From an uncultured Gammaproteobacteria bacterium (lineage in GTDB: Bacteria; Pseudomonadota; Gammaproteobacteria; Pseudomonadales; Azotimanducaceae_A): DNA of 8,363 nt. Both the position numbers and the translations under genes were made by a program. This document shows, piece after piece, positions 1 through 5,600 of this stretch. Below the pieces are notes generated by a model. It ran no database searches. It was not told the DNA's origin and saw only the letters and a program-made list of their open reading frames with translations. The DNA lies in contig CAJWZG010000123.1 in NCBI GenBank assembly GCA_913049565.1, forward strand, positions 1-8,363, written 5' to 3'. Each line of letters opens with the position of its first letter. Within the stretch, counting starts at the first letter, position 1.

Positions 1-498
1 CTGCATCAAGAGGCCGGTCATCGTGACGTTGTAGATCTGCATGGTAGGTTAGACCGAGTGATCTGCATGAGCTGCGGTGCGCTGACGGAGAGAGCGGTGC
101 TGCAAACTTGGTTGGAGCGAAACAATCCGCAATTAGAGGCGAGCGTATTTGGTCCGGCCCCAGACGGCGATGCAGATCTCGAGGCCGACTTTTCTGCCAT
201 GCAGGTACCTGACTGCGATGCTTGTGGCGGTATTCTAAAGCCTGATGTGGTGTTTTTCGGTGACAGCGTCGATCGCCGGATTGTCGAACAGATCAACGCC
301 TGCGTGGAATCGGCGGACGGTGTATTAGTGATTGGTTCATCTTTGATGGTATTTTCAAGTTTTCGTTTCGTGCGGTACGCCCATGCCTGTGAAGTGCCAG
401 TTGCGGCTTTGAATCGTGGGGTGACTCGGGCCGACAAGCTATTCTCGCTGAAAGTTGACCGTTCTACCGATTGCTTGAATTTGCTTGTCCAGCGCTAG
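1..498 (+). CDS. Sir2-family NAD-dependent protein deacylase, class II (SIRT4-like), 5'-truncated
   Basis: This is the C-terminal 165 residues of a sirtuin; the N-terminal Rossmann part lies left of the window. The frame is open from base 1 and begins with LHQEAG, the end of the usual NVDGLHQ(K/E)AG motif. DLHG at residues 12-15 supplies the catalytic histidine (H14). Two zinc cysteine pairs are present: CMSC (22-25) and CDAC (72-75). GILKPDVVFFGDSV (77-90) and the GDADLE loop before the second pair are typical of class II sirtuins such as SIRT4. GSSLMVFS and the later ALNRG are the NAD-site segments of the C-terminal Rossmann lobe. Family members remove acyl groups from lysine using NAD, and class II members often prefer longer acyl groups or ADP-ribosylate; the substrate cannot be read here. 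An ATG at 67 lies inside the domain and is not the start. Its stop codon sits inside a perfect palindrome (488-505). Confidence 0.93.
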   Translation: MHQEAGHRDVVDLHGRLDRVICMSCGALTERAVLQTWLERNNPQLEASVFGPAPDGDADLEADFSAMQVPDCDACGGILKPDVVFFGDSVDRRIVEQINACVESADGVLVIGSSLMVFSSFRFVRYAHACEVPVAALNRGVTRADKLFSLKVDRSTDCLNLLVQR

Positions 499-505
499 CG
501 CTGGA
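488..505. repeat. 18-bp perfect palindrome over the sirtuin stop codon
   Basis: TCCAGCGCTAGCGCTGGA equals its own reverse complement. As RNA it can form a 7-bp GC-rich stem with a CTAG tetraloop. The centre contains the TAG stop of the sirtuin gene. No T-run follows on either strand, so it is not a standard intrinsic terminator. It could be a 3'-end stabilising hairpin, a protein-binding site or chance. Confidence 0.5.
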
Positions 506-557
506 TAGAACGTTGGGAGTAGGATCCAGAGAAGATGAACGAAAGAGGCGAAACAGG

Positions 558-1190
558 GTGGAACGAAAAGTCACGCAGCGACGTCCATTAAAGAACCGAG
601 GTATCAGATACAATAGTGTAGCTGTCCTGGCAGTTGGGCTAACGATGGTGTTGTCGAGTTTTGGCGCCATTGCAGATGCCATTTCACCTGCTCAACAAGC
701 AGCCCAGCAGCGCGTTGATGCCCTTTTCTCCGACGGTGCCGATACGCAGCTGAAAGCCGGTGAGCGTTGCCTTCCGGCGAGGCGCATTCGCAGTGTTGAT
801 GTACTGGACTCCCGAACCCTAGTCTTCGATGTGGGACGAAATCAAAACTACCTTGTCAGGCTGCAGCGCCAGTGTTTTGGTTTGCGCAAAAATACACCTA
901 TAACCTACGAGATTACCGGGGGGCGACTGTGCAAACTTGACGGCATTCGTTCACTTGAAAACTGGGGAGGCAATCGATTGGTGCCAGGGCCGCGATGTAC
1001 AATCCCTTCGTTCATAGAAATTAGCCAGGATGAACTTGAGTTGGTCGAAGCGCGAGTCGATGCAGACAAGGCAGCGCGGTTGGCCGAACGAAAAGCTGCC
1101 AAAGCCGCGCGAAAAGCCGCCAAGCAGGCACAGAAACAGGCTGCAGCAGGGGCCGAAAACTGCGCCGCCGAAAATGTCATCGGTGGCTAG
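558..1190 (+). CDS. Secreted DUF6491-family protein with Lys/Ala-rich C-terminal helix
   Basis: A 210-residue protein of unknown function. The start is taken as GTG 558 because it follows an AGAGG at about 9-nt spacing and gives a proper signal peptide. That peptide has a basic n-region (residues 3-17), a hydrophobic stretch (21-38) and a likely cleavage site after ADA (about residue 41). The frame opens upstream to a TTG at 471 inside the sirtuin gene, but that start would bury the signal. The mature part resembles DUF6491: cysteines at 71, 106, 125 and 147, the RIRSVDVLDSRTLVFDV strand region, and the short NYLVRL...CFGL segment. Residues 164-200 form a highly charged Ala/Lys/Arg helix. The product is probably periplasmic or envelope-associated, and the four cysteines may form disulfides. 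It lies 59 bp after the sirtuin gene and may share its transcript. The family match is from memory of its pattern; the function is unknown. Confidence 0.82.
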   Translation: MERKVTQRRPLKNRGIRYNSVAVLAVGLTMVLSSFGAIADAISPAQQAAQQRVDALFSDGADTQLKAGERCLPARRIRSVDVLDSRTLVFDVGRNQNYLVRLQRQCFGLRKNTPITYEITGGRLCKLDGIRSLENWGGNRLVPGPRCTIPSFIEISQDELELVEARVDADKAARLAERKAAKAARKAAKQAQKQAAAGAENCAAENVIGG

Positions 1191-1200
1191 CGCAATAGTT

Positions 1201-2223
1201 CTAGCGGTCCAATACCAGATCCGCTAGCGTTTCTAACTCGGCGGGGCTTCTAGCGGAAACATTCAGCGAGGTGATCGGCGTTTCGTCCCAGGCCTGAAGG
1301 CGATCACGAATTTTGTCGATTGATCCGACCAGCGAAATTTCATCAGCCAGTTTGTCTGGCACTGCCATCGCGGCCTCGTCTTTTTTGCCTGCTAAGTACA
1401 AGTCCTGAATAACGGCTGCTTCGGCCTCAAAACCGAACCGGCTGATCAATTCTTTATGGAAGTTTCTGTCTTTGGCGCCCATGCCGCCAATATACAAAGC
1501 GAGCATATGTTTTACGGGTATCAGGCCTTTTTCCTCATCATCGGTAATATTGACGACGACGCCTTGAGTGACTTCAAAGTCAGCTTTGGCATTGGACAAC
1601 GAAGCCGAGTAGACCTCCTGTCGAAAAGGCGAGTAGTACAAGGGCAGCCAGCCATCGGCAATTTCGGCGGCTAGCGCGACATTTTTCGGGCCCTCAGCGC
1701 CCATCATGATGGGCAAGTCCGCACGCAGTGGATGCACAATGGAACGCAACGGTTTGCCCAATCCCCAGCTTCCCTCGCCGGAGTAGGGCAGGGGATAATG
1801 AGGGCCGTCATTGGATACGGGTTCTTCCCTTGCAAGCACTTGCTTGATGATCGAGATGTACTCTCGAGTTCGAGAGAGAGGCTTGGAAAAAGGACCTCCA
1901 TACCATCCTTCAACCACCTGAGGGCCAGAAACACCTAGGCCAAGAATCATGCGTCCATTAGACAAGTGATCCATGGTCAGCGCAGCCATTGCCATGGCTG
2001 TCGGGGTACGAGCTGAAATCTGGCAAATGCCTGTACCGAGACGAATCTTGCTGGTCTGCGCACCAATCCATGCCAGCGGTGTAATCGCGTCGCTCCCATA
2101 GGCCTCTGCCGTCCACACTGAGTCGTAACCCAGCGCTTCAGCTTTTTGCGCCATGCCGATGTGGTGGGTGGGCGGCGTTGATCCCCAATAACCCAAGGAA
2201 AGCCCAAGCTTCATGTCGGTCAT
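1201..2223 (-). CDS. LLM-class flavin/F420-dependent oxidoreductase (Rv3520c-like)
   Basis: A 340-residue luciferase-like TIM-barrel oxidoreductase. Features seen: N-terminal strand MKLGLSLGYWG (4-14); AQKAEALGYDSVWTAEAYGSDAITPLAWIGA (25-55); KIRLGTGICQISARTP (59-74); and LSNGRMILGLGVSGPQVVEGWYG (87-109). These are the conserved cofactor and substrate loops of bacterial LLM proteins annotated as F420-dependent. PIMMGAEGPKNVALAAEIADGW (171-192) is the usual phosphate-binding and barrel segment. Length and sequence resemble the actinobacterial Rv3520c group. The family oxidises or reduces carbonyl or alcohol groups with F420H2 or FMNH2; cofactor and substrate cannot be settled here. The ATG at 2223 is preceded by a good AGGAG (2229-2233). 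The gene lies 66 bp downstream of the GPH symporter on the same strand, so the two are probably co-transcribed. It converges with the DUF6491 gene 10 bp away. Confidence 0.92.
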   Translation of the reverse strand: MTDMKLGLSLGYWGSTPPTHHIGMAQKAEALGYDSVWTAEAYGSDAITPLAWIGAQTSKIRLGTGICQISARTPTAMAMAALTMDHLSNGRMILGLGVSGPQVVEGWYGGPFSKPLSRTREYISIIKQVLAREEPVSNDGPHYPLPYSGEGSWGLGKPLRSIVHPLRADLPIMMGAEGPKNVALAAEIADGWLPLYYSPFRQEVYSASLSNAKADFEVTQGVVVNITDDEEKGLIPVKHMLALYIGGMGAKDRNFHKELISRFGFEAEAAVIQDLYLAGKKDEAAMAVPDKLADEISLVGSIDKIRDRLQAWDETPITSLNVSARSPAELETLADLVLDR

Positions 2224-2228
2224 AATTA

Positions 2229-2233
2229 CTCCT
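2229..2233 (-). promoter_or_regulatory. Shine-Dalgarno site of the LLM oxidoreductase gene
   Basis: On the minus strand AGGAG stands 5 nt before the ATG at 2223. This fixes the start at the first Met rather than the Met at codon 4. Confidence 0.75.
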
Positions 2234-2247
2234 AAGCGCCTATTCTG

Positions 2248-2264
2248 CGCTGTTACAAACAGCG
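2248..2264. repeat. Short inverted repeat between the symporter and LLM genes
   Basis: CGCTGTT-aca-AACAGCG gives a 7-bp stem with a 3-nt loop in the 66-bp gap of the minus-strand gene pair. There is no T-run on the downstream (minus-strand) side, so it is unlikely to be a full terminator. It could be an mRNA-processing or partial attenuation hairpin, or an operator-like palindrome. Confidence 0.4.
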
Positions 2265-2289
2265 GCGATTGAACACCGTGTCACTTTAC

Positions 2290-3753
2290 TTAATTGGCGG
2301 TGCGTCGTGCGGCAAGCGCATCAAGATTGGCCTGATGATCTTCCCGATTAATACGGTAGCGAGAAAGCACGGTGATTGCAGCCAAGACCAAACTACAATA
2401 GAGAGGCAGAAAGAATGTCGCGAGATCGTAGCGGATTTCCCAGGTAACTTGGTCTAGTGAGTTGATCCCATCCATACCAACGAGAGTGACAATTGTGCCT
2501 GCTGAGATAATGCCGCCGGCAGAAACGATTTTGTAGGCGAAACTACGCGCTGCATAAAAGAGCCCTTCTGATCGCCGAGCTGTTTTCACCTCGCTGTCTT
2601 CGACGATGTCCGCCATCATCGAATCCATTAGAACGCCGCCAACGATAAGACCGATAACTTCTGCAACGATAAAGACGGTGTAATAGCCCAAGCTTTCCCA
2701 TGAGCCCAGCGCCGGCCAGTAACCAAGCAGCAGCAAAGTATAGGGGATTGGATAGAGCACAATCCGAAACAACAAAGCCGCGATTGCAGTCGGTCGCTTA
2801 CCGTAGCGGCTGGCAAAAATCGGCGTAAGCCAATACGCCGCGAGCGGAGCGATGAGTACAAATACTCCGGTGGTGGCGATCTGAGTGCCCGAAAAACCAA
2901 AGAAATACACTGTGTTGTAGAGGTACAAGGCAGTGCCTAGTCCGCCGGCAACGCCGACGATTAGCCCATAGCCGAATAAAGCCGCGAAGTTTTTGTTTCT
3001 CAATGATTGAAAAATTTGTCGTATTTCTTGGAAAATTTCGCCGAATTTGAACGTCTCGGTCGGTTTAGGCATCTGTGCGGCAACTTCTTGCGTGCCAAGC
3101 GTTGAGGCAACAATGGTCGCTGCAATGACCAACGCACCCACTGTGCCGTAAATTTCATAACCGGTATTGACGGTGACGCCGTAGGCGCCGACCCAAAAGA
3201 AGAAATTTATCGTGTGAATAGTGTTGCCGCCATACCAACCAAAACCGTGACGTAACGCCAGCCAGCGGTTGCGCTGGTCGTAGTCTTTTTCCAAGTCAGG
3301 TAGCAAGGCCGTGGAGGGAACTTCGAACAGCGTTGTACCAGTGCGGATGATCAAAGAAGTGATCAAGACGTAGTAAAAACCATTTTCTGGTGTGACCTCG
3401 ATGATCGGGTTGAACAAGCAGTAAAAAGCGGTCGGCAACAAAAGCAGACTGGCGTACATGAACGGATGGCGCCGGCCATACCGACTGCTGGTTTTGTCTG
3501 ACCAATGCCCCAGCAATAAATCGGAAATCGAATCCCAAATTAATGCAACGGCTAGGGCCGTCGCTGCCAAGTAGGCGGGTAAACCCAATACCTGATTCGC
3601 GAAAATCAGTAGCAGATAACTGAAGGCGTTATCTTTAATGCCATAAGCCATCGACGCTGAGCCATAAAACCAAAAAATCGGCCGTCGCTCGAGAGGTACG
3701 ACCGCCACATTACCCGAGGCATGGGTTGCGCTTTGTTGGGCTGACGTGCTCAT
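2290..3753 (-). CDS. GPH (MelB-like) cation symporter, MFS superfamily
   Basis: A 487-residue inner-membrane protein with about 12 hydrophobic segments. The hallmark of the glycoside-pentoside-hexuronide:cation symporter family is clear at residues 74-97: DSISDLLLGHWSDKT followed by SSRYGRRHP. D74 and D78 match the paired aspartates that bind the coupling cation in MelB (D55, D59). EVPSTALLPDL and QRNRWLALR follow in the expected order. The C-terminal half carries the RYGKRP loop and the later MDSMMADIVEDSEVKTARRSEG segment common to marine gammaproteobacterial members. The start is ATG 3753, with GGGGGA 3 nt upstream. The open frame runs back to 3855, but those 34 residues are not transporter-like and overlap the palindrome at 3855-3870. 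The substrate is unknown; many bacterial homologues are annotated as sugar porters, though others sit with lipid or steroid genes. It is the first gene of the pair with the LLM oxidoreductase. Confidence 0.93.
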   Translation of the reverse strand: MSTSAQQSATHASGNVAVVPLERRPIFWFYGSASMAYGIKDNAFSYLLLIFANQVLGLPAYLAATALAVALIWDSISDLLLGHWSDKTSSRYGRRHPFMYASLLLLPTAFYCLFNPIIEVTPENGFYYVLITSLIIRTGTTLFEVPSTALLPDLEKDYDQRNRWLALRHGFGWYGGNTIHTINFFFWVGAYGVTVNTGYEIYGTVGALVIAATIVASTLGTQEVAAQMPKPTETFKFGEIFQEIRQIFQSLRNKNFAALFGYGLIVGVAGGLGTALYLYNTVYFFGFSGTQIATTGVFVLIAPLAAYWLTPIFASRYGKRPTAIAALLFRIVLYPIPYTLLLLGYWPALGSWESLGYYTVFIVAEVIGLIVGGVLMDSMMADIVEDSEVKTARRSEGLFYAARSFAYKIVSAGGIISAGTIVTLVGMDGINSLDQVTWEIRYDLATFFLPLYCSLVLAAITVLSRYRINREDHQANLDALAARRTAN

Positions 3754-3811
3754 ACTTCCCCCAGAAATACAAACCGACTCTTGCAGAGCTAGCAGTAGCG
3801 CCCGCGCCGGT

Positions 3812-3817
3812 ATTATC
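3812..3817 (-). promoter_or_regulatory. Possible -10 element for the symporter gene
   Basis: GATAAT on the minus strand is a 5/6 match to TATAAT and would give an untranslated leader of about 50 nt before ATG 3753. The matching -35 (TTCGTT, 16-nt spacer) is poor, so this is tentative. Confidence 0.25.
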
Positions 3818-3854
3818 GAGGTCTTGATACGACAACGAACCGAAAGTTGATGCA

Positions 3855-3870
3855 AGTGGTTTCAACCACT
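3855..3870. promoter_or_regulatory. Operator-like palindrome upstream of the symporter gene
   Basis: AGTGGTT-TC-AACCACT has two perfect 7-bp arms around a 2-bp centre, in the divergent intergenic region. It lies about 40 bp upstream of the possible symporter -10, and about 47 bp before the -35 of the divergent regulator. This size and symmetry suit a dimeric regulator site. The binding protein is unknown; the neighbouring MerR-like protein is one candidate. Confidence 0.45.
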
Positions 3871-3907
3871 AATTGTTGATAGGCAGAGATATCGGGACGT
3901 GTTTAAG

Positions 3908-3925
3908 GCCTGCGCGTAGGCAGGC
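3908..3925. promoter_or_regulatory. Inverted repeat overlapping the -35 of the MerR-TPR gene
   Basis: GCCTGC-gcgtag-GCAGGC has perfect 6-bp arms with a 6-bp spacer. Its right arm covers the predicted -35 hexamer at 3917-3922. This placement suits a repressor or autoregulatory site, but no binding protein is known. Confidence 0.4.
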
Positions 3926-3945
3926 TACTATCGCTCGGGTATAGT
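3917..3945 (+). promoter_or_regulatory. Predicted sigma70-type promoter of the MerR-TPR gene
   Basis: TAGGCA (3917-3922, 4/6 match) and TATAGT (3940-3945, 5/6 match) are separated by exactly 17 bp. Transcription would begin near 3952, about 43 nt before ATG 3995 and 13 nt before the alternative GTG 3965. The spacer is normal length, unlike the long 19-20-bp spacers of classical MerR-activated promoters. Confidence 0.45.
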
Positions 3946-3994
3946 CAAAAAGGTCGTCGTATCGGTGGAGTCAACAGCCCAGGCTGAACGCAAC

Positions 3995-4864
3995 ATGACA
4001 GTTCTCCAACAACCTCCTTCAAAACGTAACTCTGGCGCCGGCGGGTACAGTACGCAGAACGTGGCCGAATTGCTCGGTTTACCGCAGGCTCGTATCCGCG
4101 ATTACGTTCGGCGCGATTTGTTGCAGCCGTTGCGTAACGCTAATGGTCACTTTCGTTTTTCTTTTCAAGACGTCGTATTTTTGCGTGCTGCTAAGGGATT
4201 AACCGATGCAGCGATCAGCGTTCGGCACAGTAACCGTGCTTTGATGAAGCTCAGAGCAGATCTTAATCAAGTGGGTTCACTCAGTGCTGTGCGAATCTAC
4301 GCCAACGGTAGTGTTGTAGAGGTGCAAGACGACGAAAAGGCGTGGGAAGTCGAAAGTGGCCAGTTGACTATGAATTTTTCGATTCAAGAGCTGGCCGAGA
4401 ACGTGGCCGAGTTGGCTCGATCTGCCGCGGGGGGTGAGGATAAAGCGCTTGAAGATCTTGATTCGGATGAGTGGTACAACCTCGGGCTTGATCTGGAGGA
4501 AGTCGATCCCCTGCAGGCTCCTGATGCGTACCGTGAGGCGATACGGTTAGATCCGCTGAATGCTGATGCTCACGTCAATCTTGGACGGCTGTATCAGCTT
4601 AGTGGCGACCTGCGAGGCGCGACGCGCCATTACCAACTGGCATTAGCCACGCGGCCTGAACATCAGCTGGCGAATTACAACTTGGGTACGATTTTCGACG
4701 AGCAAGACGACTGCGATCGGGCTGAAATTTACTATCGAAAAGCGAGTTTAGTACCCGACGCGCACTACAATTTGGCGCGCATCCGTGAGCTTGAAGGCGA
4801 TGAAGTGAACGCTCGCCGCCATCTGCGCCTTTATCATCGATTGATCGACCGAGAGGGCCTCTAA
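3995..4864 (+). CDS. MerR-type HTH protein fused to TPR repeats
   Basis: A 289-residue protein with two parts. Residues 18-65 form a MerR-like winged helix-turn-helix: GYSTQNVAELLGLPQARIRDY, RRDLLQPLRNANGHFRFSFQDVVFLRAA. The usual helix 1, recognition helix and R/F wing pattern are all visible. After a linker region (66-156) come about four tetratricopeptide repeats: about 157-190, 191-224, 225-254 and a divergent one at 255-287. NLG, AxxxYxxAIxLDPxNADAHxNLG and AxxxYxxAL signatures are clear. No metal-binding cysteines or drug-binding effector domain follow the HTH, so the TPRs probably serve as a protein-interaction or sensing module. ATG 3995 is chosen; GTG 3965 in the same frame would add 10 residues, and neither has a strong Shine-Dalgarno. 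It is divergent from the symporter and has a palindrome over its own -35, suggesting autoregulation. Its targets and signal are unknown. Confidence 0.87.
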   Translation: MTVLQQPPSKRNSGAGGYSTQNVAELLGLPQARIRDYVRRDLLQPLRNANGHFRFSFQDVVFLRAAKGLTDAAISVRHSNRALMKLRADLNQVGSLSAVRIYANGSVVEVQDDEKAWEVESGQLTMNFSIQELAENVAELARSAAGGEDKALEDLDSDEWYNLGLDLEEVDPLQAPDAYREAIRLDPLNADAHVNLGRLYQLSGDLRGATRHYQLALATRPEHQLANYNLGTIFDEQDDCDRAEIYYRKASLVPDAHYNLARIRELEGDEVNARRHLRLYHRLIDREGL

Positions 4865-4902
4865 GCTGGCCACCGAGTGATGGTGGCAGCCCCTACTTTT
4901 TT
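4865..4902 (+). terminator. Weak intrinsic terminator after the MerR-TPR gene
   Basis: GCT-g-GCCACC / GGTGGC-AGC forms a 9-bp stem with one bulged G (4868) and a 7-nt loop (4875-4881). After 'ccctac' come six T residues (4897-4902). The T-run is 6 nt away from the stem, so termination may be inefficient. Those Ts are also the AAAAAA that encodes the last two lysines of fur on the other strand, so terminator and fur 3' end overlap. Confidence 0.4.
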
Positions 4903-5291
4903 CTGACGTACAAAACGAGCTCGTGGTGCACTAACTCGTAGCCGTGATCTTCCGCTATCTCATGTTGCAGTGCTTCAATACGCTCATTGACGAACTCCGT
5001 AACCTGGCCGCTATCGACATCTACCATGTGGTCATGATGTCTCTCGGCAGCAAGCTCGTAAACGGAGTGGCCGTCATCGAAGTTGTGACGGTCGACCATA
5101 CCCGCCGCTTCAAACTGGGTTAGCACCCGGTAAACCGTTGCCAGGCCTACCGTGTCATCCGAATTCAGAAGTTTCTTGTACACATCTTCGGCGCTCATGT
5201 GGTGAGGATCAGCCTGTTCTAAGACTTCGAGCACCTTCAAACGAGGTAGGGTGACTTTGAGACCGGCTTTTTTTAAATCAGCTCCTGGCAC
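4893..5291 (-). CDS. fur: Ferric uptake regulator Fur (Pseudomonas-type, no CxxC)
   Basis: A 132-residue iron-responsive repressor. Numbering is from GTG 5291. Residues 6-70 are the winged-helix DNA-binding domain, with KKAGLKVTLPRLKVLEVLE (7-25) and TVGLATVYRVLTQFEAAGMV (47-66). Residues 74-132 are the metal-binding dimerisation domain. Candidate ligands are H31, E79, H86 and H88 for the regulatory site, and H85, D87, E106 and H123 for the second site. The two cysteines of the enterobacterial CxxC are D91 and S94 here, so no structural Cys4-type zinc is expected; Pseudomonas Fur also lacks them. GTG 5291 gives the normal family length. The frame opens further, to a TTG at 5357, which would add 22 unconserved residues; there is no ATG in the frame. 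Neither start has a strong ribosome site. The gene is divergent from the acyl-CoA dehydrogenase. No convincing Fur box was found upstream. Confidence 0.93.
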   Translation of the reverse strand: MPGADLKKAGLKVTLPRLKVLEVLEQADPHHMSAEDVYKKLLNSDDTVGLATVYRVLTQFEAAGMVDRHNFDDGHSVYELAAERHHDHMVDVDSGQVTEFVNERIEALQHEIAEDHGYELVHHELVLYVRKK

Positions 5292-5600
5292 TAGGTTTTC
5301 ATCCGACGTTATTGGCTGGGTTACGCTGGTACTAGCCAGCGCTGGTGTAGTGCGCAAGATACTGTGTGGATCTGTCTTTTGCTACCTCTAAGCTAAGAAT
5401 CATCAGCTGTCTGGCATTGCAAAGAAATTTTGATACGTACAGGTGATGTAGACGCAAGGTATGCGAAATCGGCAAAAAGGAAATTTTATTGTAAAGTTCC
5501 GAAGAAGGGAGCAGTAATAAGCTTCGCCAGTGAGCCGAGGCGAGACATCAAACGCCAAGCGCACGCCACGATAAAAAACAGATTGGGAAGGACGGGGAAC
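5292..5600. other. Intergenic region between fur and the acyl-CoA dehydrogenase
   Basis: These 309 bases must hold the promoters for both divergent genes. No clear sigma70 pair was found for either direction. One imperfect inverted repeat stands out at 5479-5500: GGAAATTT-tattgt-AAAGTTCC, arms of 8 bp with one mismatch, in an AT-rich patch about 100 bp before the dehydrogenase start. The dehydrogenase frame is open back to a TTG at 5430, but that stretch encodes a Lys/Arg-rich sequence unlike the family and is read as leader. The part from 5292 to 5357 could be fur coding if the TTG start is used. Confidence 0.45.

Noticed and set aside
18..437. Minus-strand open frame opposite the sirtuin gene
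   Set aside because: It is a shadow of the clear sirtuin reading frame, low in hydrophobic content and without a ribosome site.
471..557. TTG 471 as start of the DUF6491 protein, overlapping the sirtuin gene
   Set aside because: It would place 29 extra residues before the signal peptide; GTG 558 has a better ribosome site and a normal signal peptide.
1187..1255. Four copies of CTAGCG (1187, 1201, 1224, 1250) at the convergent gene ends
   Set aside because: Irregular spacing, mostly inside LLM coding sequence; the best stem (1186-1192 with 1222-1228) is 7 bp with a 29-nt loop and no T-run.
3754..3855. 34-residue N-terminal extension on the GPH symporter
   Set aside because: ATG 3753 has a GGGGGA site just upstream, and the extension overlaps regulatory palindromes and is not transporter-like.
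5430..5600. Extended 57-residue N-terminus on the acyl-CoA dehydrogenase from a TTG start
   Set aside because: The added Lys/Arg-rich sequence is unlike the family, and ATG 5601 has a good ribosome site and gives the normal length.
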